The notes under the pieces are model-generated. The model did not search any database, had not been told where the DNA came from, and saw only the letters and a program-made list of their open reading frames with translations. The position numbers and the translations under genes are program-made. DNA of 64,000 nt. Origin: an uncultured Lachnospiraceae bacterium. GTDB taxonomy: Bacteria > Bacillota > Clostridia > Lachnospirales > Lachnospiraceae. The stretch is taken from assembly GCA_910578845.1 (NCBI GenBank), contig CAJTSL010000012.1, positions 1 through 64,000 of the forward strand. Direction: 5' to 3'. Of the stretch, positions 35,909 through 45,462 are shown piece by piece; within the stretch, counting starts at the first letter, position 1; each line of letters begins with the position of its first letter.

Positions 35909-35977
35909 TTAGGTGATTGCGAAACTAGGTTTTGAAAATACCTGTTTCGCAATTAATAACCGTTTCGCGCTTACCTG
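35909..35977 (-). repeat. Dispersed palindromic repeat (trpB leader)
   Basis: TTAGGTGATTGCGAAACT (35909-35926) pairs with GTTTCGCAATTA (35944-35955), and a second partly matching arm CGTTTCGCGCTTACCTG (35961-35977) follows. It lies between the T-box terminator and the trpB start codon, 25 bp from the latter. Confidence 0.7.
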
Positions 35978-36005
35978 TTATTGTTGATAAGTTAAATTTA
36001 CACGC

Positions 36006-36340
36006 AAAAAAGTCCTTGACAGAATTGATTGATCTGTCAAGGACGAATAAACATTGCCATGCATTATCCGCGGTGCCACCTTGTATTCACAGGATAAAAC
36101 CTGTGCGCTTAGCAGGATACTAACATATCCCCGGCAACTGACGTATGCCTGCACGTTGCAGAATACTTTGCATGGCTTTCTTCCTGATGATATATGATGG
36201 ATATGGATGGCCTTGCATTTGACTGCACCCTCAGCGGTCCATTTGACAACTTGTTTCTTACCCGATTCTCAGCATCACGGGTTCTCTGTAGAGGCATGAT
36301 TGCCGTTATCTCCGCTTCAACGGTTTGAAGTATGAAATTG
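36006..36340 (-). promoter_or_regulatory. T-box leader (tRNA-Trp) of trpBA
   Basis: On the minus strand the T-box core GGTGGCACCGCGG is present (plus-strand 36068-36080). It is followed by a terminator GTCCTTGACAG/CTGTCAAGGAC (36012-36044) and a T-run. A Trp codon TGG followed by A (complement of 36239-36241, context AAATGGACC) lies in the stem I region as the probable specifier. When tRNA-Trp is uncharged the antiterminator forms and trpBA is transcribed. Confidence 0.88.
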
Positions 36341-36345
36341 GAACT

Positions 36346-36374
36346 ATTCTAGCATGGTTTATATGAGGTGTCAA
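36346..36374 (-). promoter_or_regulatory. Promoter of the trp T-box operon
   Basis: Reading the minus strand: TTGACA (complement of 36369-36374), 17-bp spacer, TAGAAT (complement of 36346-36351). Start of transcription is expected near 36339. Confidence 0.75.
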
Positions 36375-36426
36375 GCATGAATTTTAATTATCGTTAAAAC
36401 GCATGCTATAGGCTTTTAAAATGATA

Positions 36427-38454
36427 TTATTTATCAGTAAAGCGTTTTTTCATTGCAAGGTAAAGCGTATGGTCGTCCGGGTGATTCTGCATGTTGGTAA
36501 TGAGGGTCACTCCGCTGTTGGGATCTTCCCCCATATATTTTTGCAACCATTGATAAAAGTGGGGGCCTTCAGCAATATTGCGGATATATCCCATGATGTG
36601 TCCTAATGTATAGGCAGTGAATTTCACGTCCGTCAGACAATCGTTGTCATAAAAGCCATGCCATTTTCCATGATTGGCAAGCGACATGCTATCTGTAATT
36701 TCGTTTAGCAGAGCGATAGAATCGCCCAGATTAAGAAAGGCAGCCTCCATTTGGTTTTGGCGGAATAAATGGTAGGCACTGCATACGAGTAATTCTGCGT
36801 CCATGCTTTTGTAATGAATCGTGGCTTGAAGCAGAGCCGAATCCCGTAACAGGCTTGCCTCTGTGGTATACAGACTGGTATCAGGATGTTGGGTAAAAGA
36901 TTCTATAAAGCGCTTACAGTCCAGGTAATGGTTCCGCATATGCTCCAGGGCAGAGGCGATTAGCTTCTCTAGATATTGCACTTGTTGATCCAAGCCGATA
37001 GAGCCTGTCAGCCATTCCAAATCCGATTCAGGGGCATCAAATCTTCCAAGGAGCCATCCATGGCAAAGCGCACGTATTGTATAGTGGTAAAATTGCTCTC
37101 CGGCATGGTCGTCCTCGTGCGGGCCGTATTGCAAAGCGGAACGGGCGTAATTTTGATAAAGCCGCTCGGCTTGTTTGGCGCAATGCGGGAAATATAGCTC
37201 GGCATAGGAAGGCGCGTCTTTTCCCCATATACGGGCAATATAATCCAGCATATAAGTATGTGGGCGCACATTGGAACAATTTACCAGTAAAAGACTATGC
37301 ACGCCTTTATCCATTGCATTTCTTAATTCATATTCTACGAAATCCGTACTGTTTGGCAGCATAGTGATATGGGATGCTGCCTGTAGATCATAAAAAGAGG
37401 CATGATAGTAGATGCCATGAAGCCCTGTTGGCGTAGGAGGAATGGCAGGGACCCTGGGATTGTGCGTATCCTGCCGTCTGGAAACCATTTTTCCATAGCC
37501 ATTGTCGGCCCATATGTAGATGACATTTTCCGGCAGGGTAAGAAAAGCTTGATGATATAACTCCATGATCTCGCCATATAAGTTTGTGCAGCATATAGGA
37601 TTTTCAATGTATTCGCGCAGTATGTCATATTGGCGTTGGATTAGGCGGCTAATCAGTGCGCCGCGCTTTTCGGGAGTATCATATTCTGGGTCGTCCGCCC
37701 AGAAAGGATGGTCGCCCTGTCCACGGAAACCAATGTTCCAGATAATGTTATAGTCTTTTTGTTTTTCAATGGCAGTACGCCAGAGGCCTTCAAATAATTC
37801 AGGATACTGCCGATAGGAAGGCGTCAGGTTGGGATATGCTCTCGAAAACATTTGTGCGCCCAATGGCTCGGCGTGGTGATGTGTAATCCAGAGCCCCATA
37901 TCGGCTGCAAGATTGAAATATTTGTGACTATTATGGTCTGTTCCAGGAATAATCATATTTCCGCCCAAGCGCAGACAGGCTTCCATAGCCATTTCAAAGG
38001 CAAAGTTTTCCACTATGCCATCTTTGGGTATATCTTCTCCCCATGCGTCGAGCAGGACTTCATCATTGATGAACCATCCCCGGAAGCGGATAGGATATTG
38101 GGGGGAATGATATTCTCCGTCAGCAATTTTGACGGCGTCTTGTTTCTGAAATACCGTATCGTTCCAATACCAGAATGGGGGAATGCCAAGATATTGCTCG
38201 CTGACCTGGAGCAGCGCATAGATGATGCCCAGTGCATCCTTGCCCGTTATGGAGAGTGTTTGCTCATGTGCTACGATGCAGTAAGCTTCGGGAGGAAGAG
38301 AGGAAGAGAGGCCGATTCGGATCCGGCATTCGGGATGAGCATTATGCTGGTTCAAGGTCATGCCGATATCGCGTTTGAAACGGTTCCATGCGCGTAATAA
38401 GATGCTGTCTGGATTTGTCTCCCAAAGAATTCTTATGTTTGCGGTCAGTTGCAT
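36427..38454 (-). CDS. Glycoside hydrolase family 115-like protein
   Basis: 675 residues, no signal peptide, so probably intracellular. The family signature is seen in PIRFRGWFINDEVLLDAWGED (about residues 120-140), the barrel segments GGNMIIPGTDHNSHKYFNLAADMG and IWNIGFRGQGDHPFW, and YIWADNGYGKM plus GLHGIYYHASFYDLQAASH. GH115 enzymes are alpha-glucuronidases acting on glucuronoxylan; the N-terminal non-catalytic domain is present (GLSSSLPPEAYCIVAHEQ). The protein is shorter than characterised members, which carry extra C-terminal domains. Its start codon overlaps the end of the decayed gene upstream. AAGGAGAACAC precedes the ATG. Confidence 0.8.
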   Translation of the reverse strand: MQLTANIRILWETNPDSILLRAWNRFKRDIGMTLNQHNAHPECRIRIGLSSSLPPEAYCIVAHEQTLSITGKDALGIIYALLQVSEQYLGIPPFWYWNDTVFQKQDAVKIADGEYHSPQYPIRFRGWFINDEVLLDAWGEDIPKDGIVENFAFEMAMEACLRLGGNMIIPGTDHNSHKYFNLAADMGLWITHHHAEPLGAQMFSRAYPNLTPSYRQYPELFEGLWRTAIEKQKDYNIIWNIGFRGQGDHPFWADDPEYDTPEKRGALISRLIQRQYDILREYIENPICCTNLYGEIMELYHQAFLTLPENVIYIWADNGYGKMVSRRQDTHNPRVPAIPPTPTGLHGIYYHASFYDLQAASHITMLPNSTDFVEYELRNAMDKGVHSLLLVNCSNVRPHTYMLDYIARIWGKDAPSYAELYFPHCAKQAERLYQNYARSALQYGPHEDDHAGEQFYHYTIRALCHGWLLGRFDAPESDLEWLTGSIGLDQQVQYLEKLIASALEHMRNHYLDCKRFIESFTQHPDTSLYTTEASLLRDSALLQATIHYKSMDAELLVCSAYHLFRQNQMEAAFLNLGDSIALLNEITDSMSLANHGKWHGFYDNDCLTDVKFTAYTLGHIMGYIRNIAEGPHFYQWLQKYMGEDPNSGVTLITNMQNHPDDHTLYLAMKKRFTDK

Positions 38455-38940
38455 AAGTGTGTTCTCCTTATTAAAGTATCTTGCTCATTCAATGTTTTTA
38501 TTTCGCCACGAAGATATAAGGGTTGATAAGAATAAAAGATTTCATTGTTCATCAGTGCATGAAAATCCATAAATAAGTATTCGCAGACACCGTCCAAAAG
38601 GTTTGGTGAAAAAACGTTGTTCATACTCGTAATATCCGTCAACATCAGCCAGAACCCACCTGTTTTCATTAAAATCCCAATATTCATTAACCCAGTGTTC
38701 CATGTAACTATCACCAGTATCGCCAAAATCCATAAATCCGGCCCTTGAACGGCATGGGATTCCTTTAGCCTTTAAAATTGCGCTAAATAACACAGAAGCC
38801 TGTCGGCAAGATACAGTAATTCGTTTTGTTACATCTCTGTTCTTTGTAAATCCTCTTTCATCTACATGCCGTTGGCTTTTCGGTTCATATAATTTTGATG
38901 AAGTCGGTATTTGGGCTTTCGTAATGCTGGTATTTAAAAG
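38445..38940 (-). pseudogene. Decayed transglutaminase-like gene
   Basis: On the minus strand the frame from about 38940 to 38542 reads (after a stop at 38943) SKLYEPKSQRHVDERGF, then ITVSCRQASVLFSAILKAKG, GIPCRSRAGFMDFG, YMEHWVNEYWD and WVLADVDGYYEYEQRF. It contains the Cys (SCRQASV) and the His and Asp expected of a transglutaminase triad. After YEQRF the homologous sequence jumps to another frame (YLFMDFHALMNNEIFYSYQP, 38480-38560). The N-terminus has no start codon. So the gene is truncated at its 5' end and frameshifted. Confidence 0.7.
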
Positions 38941-38982
38941 CTATATGGGGATCTGCCCTTCTGATTATCTGGCAAATAAACG

Positions 38983-40323
38983 CTATTTTACTTCCACGCT
39001 TATAGGTAAAAATATGACACAGTTTGTTATGCCTCCATTCACATTATTATAGTTTCCGTTTGAAAGTGGAACTCCTATGATTTCCAGTTGCGTGCCTTCA
39101 TACACTTCCGGAAGGCTGTCTGGATAAAACATATAATATATTCTGGAAATATTGCTTATATCGTAACAAACCATTTCCGTAAAGCATCCGCTTTTTGTAT
39201 ATTCGTAATCATATTCGAGTATTTGGCTAACGTATAATGACCCTGTTTCCATGAGAACTGTGTTATATGTTTCATTCTTTTTGATAAATTTCTCATAGGT
39301 CAGTTCAAGGTCGATGGAATCTTCAAGTCCTTGCAAATCGCCGTTCAAAGCGTTAGCTTCTATTTCATCCAGGAAGTCCTTTTTCTGGATGCTCATATTG
39401 AAATGCATCGTATCATTTTGGTCTGTAAAGTCAGCAATAAACACCATTAGTTCCCCCAAAGAAGGCACGAACCTGCCGTTCTCGAAATTACCTCGCCGAT
39501 CAACCACTCCCTTATCATTTTCTGCATATATCTGCTCACCGTACCCGTTCCAGCAGCCGTTTTTCCATTCTCCCGAATAAGTATATGGAACCATATCGCT
39601 GGTGAATGATTCAAAGGTTCCTTCCCCATTGGGGATTCCGTTTTCTGTCGTTCCGTCATATGTTCCGGTTCTATAAAGACCATCGTAAAAGAGGACGCTT
39701 AGATTATTGCATTTTAATTCACCGGCTCCTGCTAGTTTTCCATCTTTCCAGCTTCCGTCATATTGTATGGAAATTCCGTCGTTATCATGATATTCAAATA
39801 TTCCTGAACCATCCGGTTTCCCATTCAAAGAAGTTCCAGTGTAAACGCCATGATATGTGGCATCCATTAGTTCCGCTTCAAAGGGGACATTGTCAAATTT
39901 TCCGTTTCCAGAAATCATGCCGTTGATGAAATCTCCATCATAATACCAGTTTTGTTCTTCTGTACTGCCCGTAAATTTTCCTTGTCCATTAGGCATACCG
40001 TCCATGACCGTACCGGAATAAGTTCCCTGATATGCCGTTTCTTGCCACATAATTTCACAAGGAGCGTTATTCAGTGTACCGTTGCCGGCGACTTTTCCAC
40101 TATCAAAGCCTCCTTCATAGCTCCATTCTTCATTTTCACTGCTGACAACGAATCTGCCTTCTCCCATTGGGCGTTTATCTTCCAAAACGCCGGTAAAGCT
40201 ACCAGAAATCTGTTCTTCTGCCAGACTAATCGTTACAGTTTGGTTTTCTACATTTTTTGTACAACCAACAAGTGCATAGCTGGAAAAAAATGATATTAAT
40301 ATGATTCCAATTTTCTTATTCAT
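38983..40323 (-). CDS. MORN-repeat lipoprotein
   Basis: 446 residues with a lipoprotein signal (MNKKIGIILISFFSSYALVGC; Cys21). Residues 40-290 hold about eight MORN-type hairpin repeats of the pattern Y-x-G-x(2-3)-x-G-x(3)-G-x-G, e.g. YSGTVMDGMPNGQGKF and YDGTTENGIPNGEGTF, alternating in length. The C-terminal 150 residues form a separate domain without recognised family (FIADFTDQNDTMHFNM onward). MORN repeats usually bind membranes or act as scaffolds inside cells; here they would be extracytoplasmic. No neighbour hints at function. Confidence 0.85.
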   Translation of the reverse strand: MNKKIGIILISFFSSYALVGCTKNVENQTVTISLAEEQISGSFTGVLEDKRPMGEGRFVVSSENEEWSYEGGFDSGKVAGNGTLNNAPCEIMWQETAYQGTYSGTVMDGMPNGQGKFTGSTEEQNWYYDGDFINGMISGNGKFDNVPFEAELMDATYHGVYTGTSLNGKPDGSGIFEYHDNDGISIQYDGSWKDGKLAGAGELKCNNLSVLFYDGLYRTGTYDGTTENGIPNGEGTFESFTSDMVPYTYSGEWKNGCWNGYGEQIYAENDKGVVDRRGNFENGRFVPSLGELMVFIADFTDQNDTMHFNMSIQKKDFLDEIEANALNGDLQGLEDSIDLELTYEKFIKKNETYNTVLMETGSLYVSQILEYDYEYTKSGCFTEMVCYDISNISRIYYMFYPDSLPEVYEGTQLEIIGVPLSNGNYNNVNGGITNCVIFLPISVEVK

Positions 40324-40604
40324 ATCTTTTGTCCTCTTCTTAATTTATAAATTGTATTATGTTTATTATATAGTAGATTTGGAATATTTACAAATTTTAC
40401 AGAAAAATTTTGCCATTTCTAACGCATCTATAGTTATAGCTTTGTAGTAACATATTTTCGTTTATAGTTGGAAAGTTTTTGTCCAGAGATTTGCAGGCTT
40501 TTTTATTTTGCTTTTTAACATGCTCATCTGGTGTTTTGTGTTATAATAGGTGCAAGCTCGGCAGCTAGCATAACAAGATCTTTAAGAAAGAGGAGAGATG
40601 CATT

Positions 40605-41162
40605 ATGAATATTTATAAGACATGCCCCATACTGGAAAACGAGAATTTTTTACTGCGGTTGTTTGAAAAGGAAGATTGTGATGATTTGTTAAAGGTTTAT
40701 AGTGACAAGAATGCCTTGCCTTTTTTTAACAGCGATAATTGTGACGGAGATAATTTCTACTATGCGACCAAAGAAAGAATGGAGGAAGCTCTTGCGTTTT
40801 GGGATTTATCCTATCAAAACGGCTGGTTTGCAAGGCTCTCCATTATTGATAAAGCAGTATCGAATGTAATCGGGACGGTTGAGCTATGTTTACGGGTTTC
40901 CGAAGATGAATTTAATCAAATGGGGATTTTACGGGTTGATGTAAGAAGCGATTATGAAAAAGAAGAGACGTTATATGACGTTGTGGCTTTGGTTATGCCC
41001 CATCTTCCTGAATTGCTAGGATGTCATGGCGTAGTTACCAAAGTTCCTATCTATGCGGTGGAAAGGATGAAGGCGATGCAGAAAGCAGGCTTTAAGAAGG
41101 CTGAACATTTCTTGATCGGAAAGACCGGGTACGCATATGACGGTTACTGGATAAAGGAATAG
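40605..41162 (+). CDS. GNAT family N-acetyltransferase
   Basis: 185-residue cytoplasmic protein of the RimJ/RimL-like branch: LENENFLLRLFEKEDCDDLLKVY at the start, core strand IGTVELCLRV, and C-terminal AMQKAGFKKAEHF as in other GNAT enzymes. The acetyl-CoA loop is atypical (RSDYEKEETLYDV in place of Q/RxxGxG/A), so activity is not certain. GAGGAGAG precedes the ATG. Single gene. Confidence 0.8.
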   Translation: MNIYKTCPILENENFLLRLFEKEDCDDLLKVYSDKNALPFFNSDNCDGDNFYYATKERMEEALAFWDLSYQNGWFARLSIIDKAVSNVIGTVELCLRVSEDEFNQMGILRVDVRSDYEKEETLYDVVALVMPHLPELLGCHGVVTKVPIYAVERMKAMQKAGFKKAEHFLIGKTGYAYDGYWIKE

Positions 41163-41254
41163 TTTTGATAAGGACGGGATTTTTTAGGGCTCCTTTCCGG
41201 ACAAATTAGTGCAATCGCGGACAGGATTTTTCATACATAATTAGCTATGATCAG

Positions 41255-41302
41255 TTAGTTAATTGCGAAACTCCTATTTTTAAACCTGGTTTCATAATTT
41301 TC
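41255..41302 (+). repeat. Dispersed palindromic repeat, decayed copy
   Basis: Left arm TTAGTTAATTGCGAAACT (41255-41272) is well kept; the right arm (CTGGTTTCATAATTTTC, 41286-41302) is decayed. The 400-bp gap 41163-41575 holds this copy and a half-site (GTTGCGAAAAACAGGAGA, 41512-41529) near the next gene, and no gene that I can see. Confidence 0.55.
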
Positions 41303-41575
41303 AAAGAATTTATTCCACAGACCGGTTATGAGCAAACAGATGACACCGATTATGAAATATATTATGAAAAGGTGAAAGCGGCCTATTCTGTGAACTGTGG
41401 GTTCCGGTAAAACAAGTTTCAAATGGATCAGATAATCCGTCATTTGCATAATTTCTTATAGGAGTGGCAGCATCCGTAGAATTGTGCTATAGTAAAATGT
41501 ACAAATGGCAGTTGCGAAAAACAGGAGATTCGGGACACCATAGATGCTAAATTACTATGTAGAAGGTGAATGTGG

Positions 41576-42610
41576 ATGAGGAAGAAACAAAAAGCAGCAA
41601 AAGCCGGATTACTGGTAACATCCTGTATTGGCATGATTTTATCAGGTTGTGGGGCGGATGCGGGAACCAGCGAAGATGCCCAGGTACCGGAGCCTATCGT
41701 CTATGAGGTAGGAACGGACGCAGAGGTGAAAGGAACGTCTGAGGAAAGCGAGCCTGATAAGGCTGTCACGAATGAAACAGAGGAGGAGAGCCCGGCGCAG
41801 GCAGATGCTACAGGTTTATACGAACAGTTTTTAAGCAATAGCGCCTCGGTAACGATAAGCAGCGATTGTCCTTTGGAGGACTATATGACTCCGATTTTTG
41901 AGGCAGGAGATTCTTTCACATTGACCGAGTTAGGAGATTGTGTATCAGGATATTACCTGAATCCGGAATATACAGATAAAAAGTCGTACGACGAAGTGCA
42001 GTATGCTTATGTGCCATGCCCGGACAGCGCAGATGAACAGAACCTGCTTGTGAAATTTGTCGGCCTTAATATCTATTCGCCGGATGATGAGAGTTATGCG
42101 GTATTTGTCATAACGCAAGATAACGGGCAGTTATATATATCGTACCTGTATGAGTGCTGGGCGAGGAGTGCGACGATGGCACATGCGAATGGCTTGCTAA
42201 GCGAATATGGCTCTCATGGCGCAGGAGCTCATTCTGTCGGCCTGTCGGCGATGCTCGCAAACGGAAAAAATACCCGCATTTATGGAGCGGAAGTTTTGAT
42301 GGGTACCTGGACGAGCAGTGTGAATGAGACGATTTATCATGAAGTGTTTGATGAGAATACTATAACGAACTTAACGGTATCCATCTATCACATCGGTGAT
42401 AATGAGTATTATTGGTATGATATGAGCGATTGTGATGAAGACGACAAAGAGCGGTGCGAGACATATATTAGCAGATGTAGAGAAGAAGCAGGCATAAGCT
42501 TCGTGACGCAAGAGGAGATCCAGGCATTGATCAAGGCACGATGTCAGGAAATCGGCGTAGATTATAGCTTAACGGAACAAGAGCAAGAAGCAGTCTGGCA
42601 AAAACTGTAA
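41576..42610 (+). CDS. Uncharacterised lipoprotein
   Basis: 344 residues with signal peptide and lipobox ILSGCG (Cys about residue 24), a Glu/Thr-rich linker up to about residue 75, then a mixed domain with no family that I recognise (YEQFLSNSASVTISSDCPLED, ARSATMAHANGLLSEYGSHGAG, YYWYDMSDCDEDDKERCE). ATG 41576 is preferred to ATG 41570, because AAGGTGA (41563-41569) needs spacing. It is 16 bp from dapF; cotranscription is likely, but the roles do not obviously connect. Confidence 0.75.
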   Translation: MRKKQKAAKAGLLVTSCIGMILSGCGADAGTSEDAQVPEPIVYEVGTDAEVKGTSEESEPDKAVTNETEEESPAQADATGLYEQFLSNSASVTISSDCPLEDYMTPIFEAGDSFTLTELGDCVSGYYLNPEYTDKKSYDEVQYAYVPCPDSADEQNLLVKFVGLNIYSPDDESYAVFVITQDNGQLYISYLYECWARSATMAHANGLLSEYGSHGAGAHSVGLSAMLANGKNTRIYGAEVLMGTWTSSVNETIYHEVFDENTITNLTVSIYHIGDNEYYWYDMSDCDEDDKERCETYISRCREEAGISFVTQEEIQALIKARCQEIGVDYSLTEQEQEAVWQKL

Positions 42611-42626
42611 AGTTGGAGGGTCATTT

Positions 42627-43469
42627 ATGAAGTTTACGAAGATGCACGGATGTGGGAACGATTATATTTACATTAATGGATTCACGGAGCAGATAGAGGC
42701 GGAGAAGAAACCTGGACTGGTGAGGAAGATCAGCGACAGGCATTTTGGGATTGGCGGCGACGGCGCTATTTTCATTAACCCGTCTAAGGAAGCGGATTTC
42801 GAGATGGAGATGTATAATGCAGATGGCAGCAGGGCGGAAATGTGTGGCAACGGAATCCGCTGTGTTGCGAAATATGTCTACGATAAGGGATTGACGGATA
42901 AAACCAATATCAGTATTATCAGCTATGGCCAGGTCAAATATCTTGAGCTCTTTTTAAAAGAGGGGAAAGTGGATACGGTAAGGGTCAATATGGGCGCGCC
43001 AGGGCTGCGCCCGGAGGAGATCCCGGTAGTTGCCGATAACTGTACGGACCGCGTTGTAGATGAGCCTATTGTCGTAGAAGGCAAAGAATATAAAATGACA
43101 TGTGTGTCAATGGGGAACCCGCATGCGGTTGTTTTCGTAGAGGATGTAGAACATATGGCGATTGAGAAAATAGGGCCGTATTTTGAGAACCATGAGCGAT
43201 TCCCGAACCGTACCAATACGGAATTTGTCACGGTCTTAGACCGGAGCCATGTACAGATGCGCGTATGGGAGAGGGGAACGGGAGAGACATACGCCTGCGG
43301 AACGGGATGCTGTGCTACGGTAACGGCATGTATCTTAAATGGTTTGACGGATGAGACAGTTACTGTTAAACTATTAGGTGGCGAAATTACAGTTACCTGG
43401 GACAGGGAAGCGAATCTCGTTTATATGACAGGGCCTGCGGAGACTGTTTTCGAGGGAGATCTTGTCTGA
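42627..43469 (+). CDS. dapF: Diaminopimelate epimerase
   Basis: Converts LL- to meso-diaminopimelate for lysine and peptidoglycan; cytosolic, 280 residues. Both catalytic cysteines are visible: MCGNGIRCVAKY (N-terminal half) and ACGTGCCATV (C-terminal half), with FTKMHGCGNDYIYI at the start. TTGGAGGGTC precedes the ATG. It is followed 34 bp later by dapL, so two successive steps of the aminotransferase variant of the DAP pathway form an operon. Confidence 0.95.
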   Translation: MKFTKMHGCGNDYIYINGFTEQIEAEKKPGLVRKISDRHFGIGGDGAIFINPSKEADFEMEMYNADGSRAEMCGNGIRCVAKYVYDKGLTDKTNISIISYGQVKYLELFLKEGKVDTVRVNMGAPGLRPEEIPVVADNCTDRVVDEPIVVEGKEYKMTCVSMGNPHAVVFVEDVEHMAIEKIGPYFENHERFPNRTNTEFVTVLDRSHVQMRVWERGTGETYACGTGCCATVTACILNGLTDETVTVKLLGGEITVTWDREANLVYMTGPAETVFEGDLV

Positions 43470-43503
43470 TGAGCATATGGCATAAGAATGGAGGAATATC
43501 GGT

Positions 43504-44718
43504 ATGGTTAAAGTGAACGACAATTATTTGAAGCTGCCCGGCAGTTATCTTTTCTCAACGATTGCGAAGAAGGTAAATGCCTATACTGCGGCAAATCCGG
43601 ATAAGAAGATTATCCGTTTGGGCATAGGTGATGTGACGCAGCCTTTATCCCCGGCAGTCATCGGTGCGATGCACAAAGCAGTAGATGAGATGGCGGATGC
43701 AAAGACGTTCCATGGGTATGCGCCGGATTTGGGATATGAGTTTCTGAGGACGGCGATAGCGGATAACGACTATAAGGCTAGAGGCTGCCAGATTGAAGCG
43801 GATGAGATTTTCGTTTCTGACGGCGCGAAATGTGATTCAGGGAATATCCAGGAAATCTTTAGCATAGACAATAAAATTGCGGTCTGCGATCCGGTCTATC
43901 CCGTTTATGTGGATACGAATGTCATGGCGGGCAGGACAGGTTCTTATGATGAGAAGACGGGCAATTGGAGCGATGTTATTTATATGCCCTGCCTTGCAGA
44001 GAATGGGTTTGCGCCAGAGCTGCCAAAGGAAGTGCCGGACTTGATTTACCTATGCTTCCCGAACAATCCGACAGGCTCTACGGTGACGAAAGCGCAGCTA
44101 CAGGAATGGGTCGATTATGCGAATAAGAATGGCTGCGTCATTATTTATGATGCGGCTTATGAAGCATATATTTCGGAAGATGATGTACCGCATACGATTT
44201 TCGAATGCGAAGGGGCGAGAACTTGCGCGATAGAGCTTCGCTCTTTCTCCAAAAATGCCGGATTTACTGGCGTACGGCTAGGTTTTACAGTCATTCCGAA
44301 AGAGTTAAAAGTAGGAGATGTATCGTTGCATGCGCTCTGGGCTAGGAGACATGGCACGAAATACAACGGTGCGCCGTATATTATCCAGCGTGCCGGAGAA
44401 GCCGTATATAGCGAGGCCGGAAAGAAAGAGACTAAAGAGCTGGTTGCTTATTATATGAAGAATGCAAGTTATATCTTAAACGGCCTCAAATCTGCCGGCT
44501 ATACCGTTTCCGGTGGTGTGAATGCGCCTTATATCTGGCTGAAAGCGCCGAAGGGCATGACGAGCTGGGAATTTTTCGATTATCTGTTAGAGAATGCCAA
44601 TGTAGTGGGCACGCCGGGTTCCGGATTTGGGCCTAGCGGCGAGACCTATTTCAGGCTGACGGCATTTGGAAGTTATGAGAATACCGTGGAAGCGGTTGAC
44701 CGTCTGGCGAAATTGTAG
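43504..44718 (+). CDS. dapL: LL-diaminopimelate aminotransferase
   Basis: PLP aminotransferase making LL-diaminopimelate directly from tetrahydrodipicolinate, bypassing the acetylase or succinylase route; 404 residues. MVKVNDNYLKLPGSYLFSTI and IRLGIGDVTQPL are family hallmarks, and the PLP lysine is in RSFSKNAGFTGVRLG. Coupled with dapF. A terminator follows at 44760. Confidence 0.95.
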   Translation: MVKVNDNYLKLPGSYLFSTIAKKVNAYTAANPDKKIIRLGIGDVTQPLSPAVIGAMHKAVDEMADAKTFHGYAPDLGYEFLRTAIADNDYKARGCQIEADEIFVSDGAKCDSGNIQEIFSIDNKIAVCDPVYPVYVDTNVMAGRTGSYDEKTGNWSDVIYMPCLAENGFAPELPKEVPDLIYLCFPNNPTGSTVTKAQLQEWVDYANKNGCVIIYDAAYEAYISEDDVPHTIFECEGARTCAIELRSFSKNAGFTGVRLGFTVIPKELKVGDVSLHALWARRHGTKYNGAPYIIQRAGEAVYSEAGKKETKELVAYYMKNASYILNGLKSAGYTVSGGVNAPYIWLKAPKGMTSWEFFDYLLENANVVGTPGSGFGPSGETYFRLTAFGSYENTVEAVDRLAKL

Positions 44719-44759
44719 AAGGGCAGACGATGAAGCGGCAAAGGATTTAGATAATTATA

Positions 44760-44800
44760 AAAAGTATTCTTGTCTGTAAAGGGATAGGAATACTTTTTTA
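44760..44800 (+). terminator. Terminator of the dap operon
   Basis: AAAAGTATTC (44760-44769) pairs with GAATACTTTT (44788-44797), with continuing T residues. Confidence 0.8.
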
Positions 44801-44901
44801 TATCATAAGAACTTACGCAGCCGCGTAGCAAGGAGGCAGTAAGGATCATGGAGTAATGCCGGGAGCGCAGGCTGCTAATGATACGGGGGAAAGGAAAAGA
44901 G

Positions 44902-45462
44902 ATGACGGACGCACAGTTTGAATGTGCCATGGCGAGGATCAGGCGCGGGGACAAGCAGGGCCTTCAGGAGATTTACGAGGCTTATATCGGGTTAATTTAT
45001 GCGATTGTCAAAGACGTCCTGAAAAGCAAAGAGAACGCGGAAGATGTGACAAGCGATTTTTTCATAAAGCTATGGGATAAAGCCGATGCCTATCAAGGCG
45101 GAAGAGGGCATAGGGCGTGGATGACGACAATAGCCAGGAATATGGCGATAGATTATCTGAGAAAATATGGGAAAGAAGAAGCCAGGGAGATAGTAGAAGA
45201 AATAGAGAAACCGGAGGCTTATGTGCAGGAGGCAGACTGGGGGAACCCGGTGGAGCAGGAAGTGCTGGCGGGTGTTTCGATTACGGAAGCGCTTTCCCGG
45301 CTGAAAGAAAATGAGCGGCAGATCATGAATATGAAGATATTAGGAGATATGACTTTCCAAGAAATTGCAGAGTCGCTAAAGGTGCCGCTTGGCACTGTGA
45401 CATGGAGATATCAAAGTGCAGTCAAGAAATTAAGGAGGTGCGGTTATGGAACGGGATTTTGA
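44902..45462 (+). CDS. RNA polymerase sigma factor, ECF type
   Basis: 186 residues from ATG 44902 (GGGGGAAAGGAA upstream; an in-frame ATG at 44878 has no site). Region 2 includes GLIYAIVKDVLKSKENAEDVTSDFFIKLW and AWMTTIARNMAIDYLRKYGKE; region 4 is ALSRLKENERQIMNMKILGDMTFQEIAESLKVPLGTV. It directs transcription of an unknown regulon. It overlaps the following gene by 17 bp, and that product should be its anti-sigma factor. Confidence 0.92.
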   Translation: MTDAQFECAMARIRRGDKQGLQEIYEAYIGLIYAIVKDVLKSKENAEDVTSDFFIKLWDKADAYQGGRGHRAWMTTIARNMAIDYLRKYGKEEAREIVEEIEKPEAYVQEADWGNPVEQEVLAGVSITEALSRLKENERQIMNMKILGDMTFQEIAESLKVPLGTVTWRYQSAVKKLRRCGYGTGF

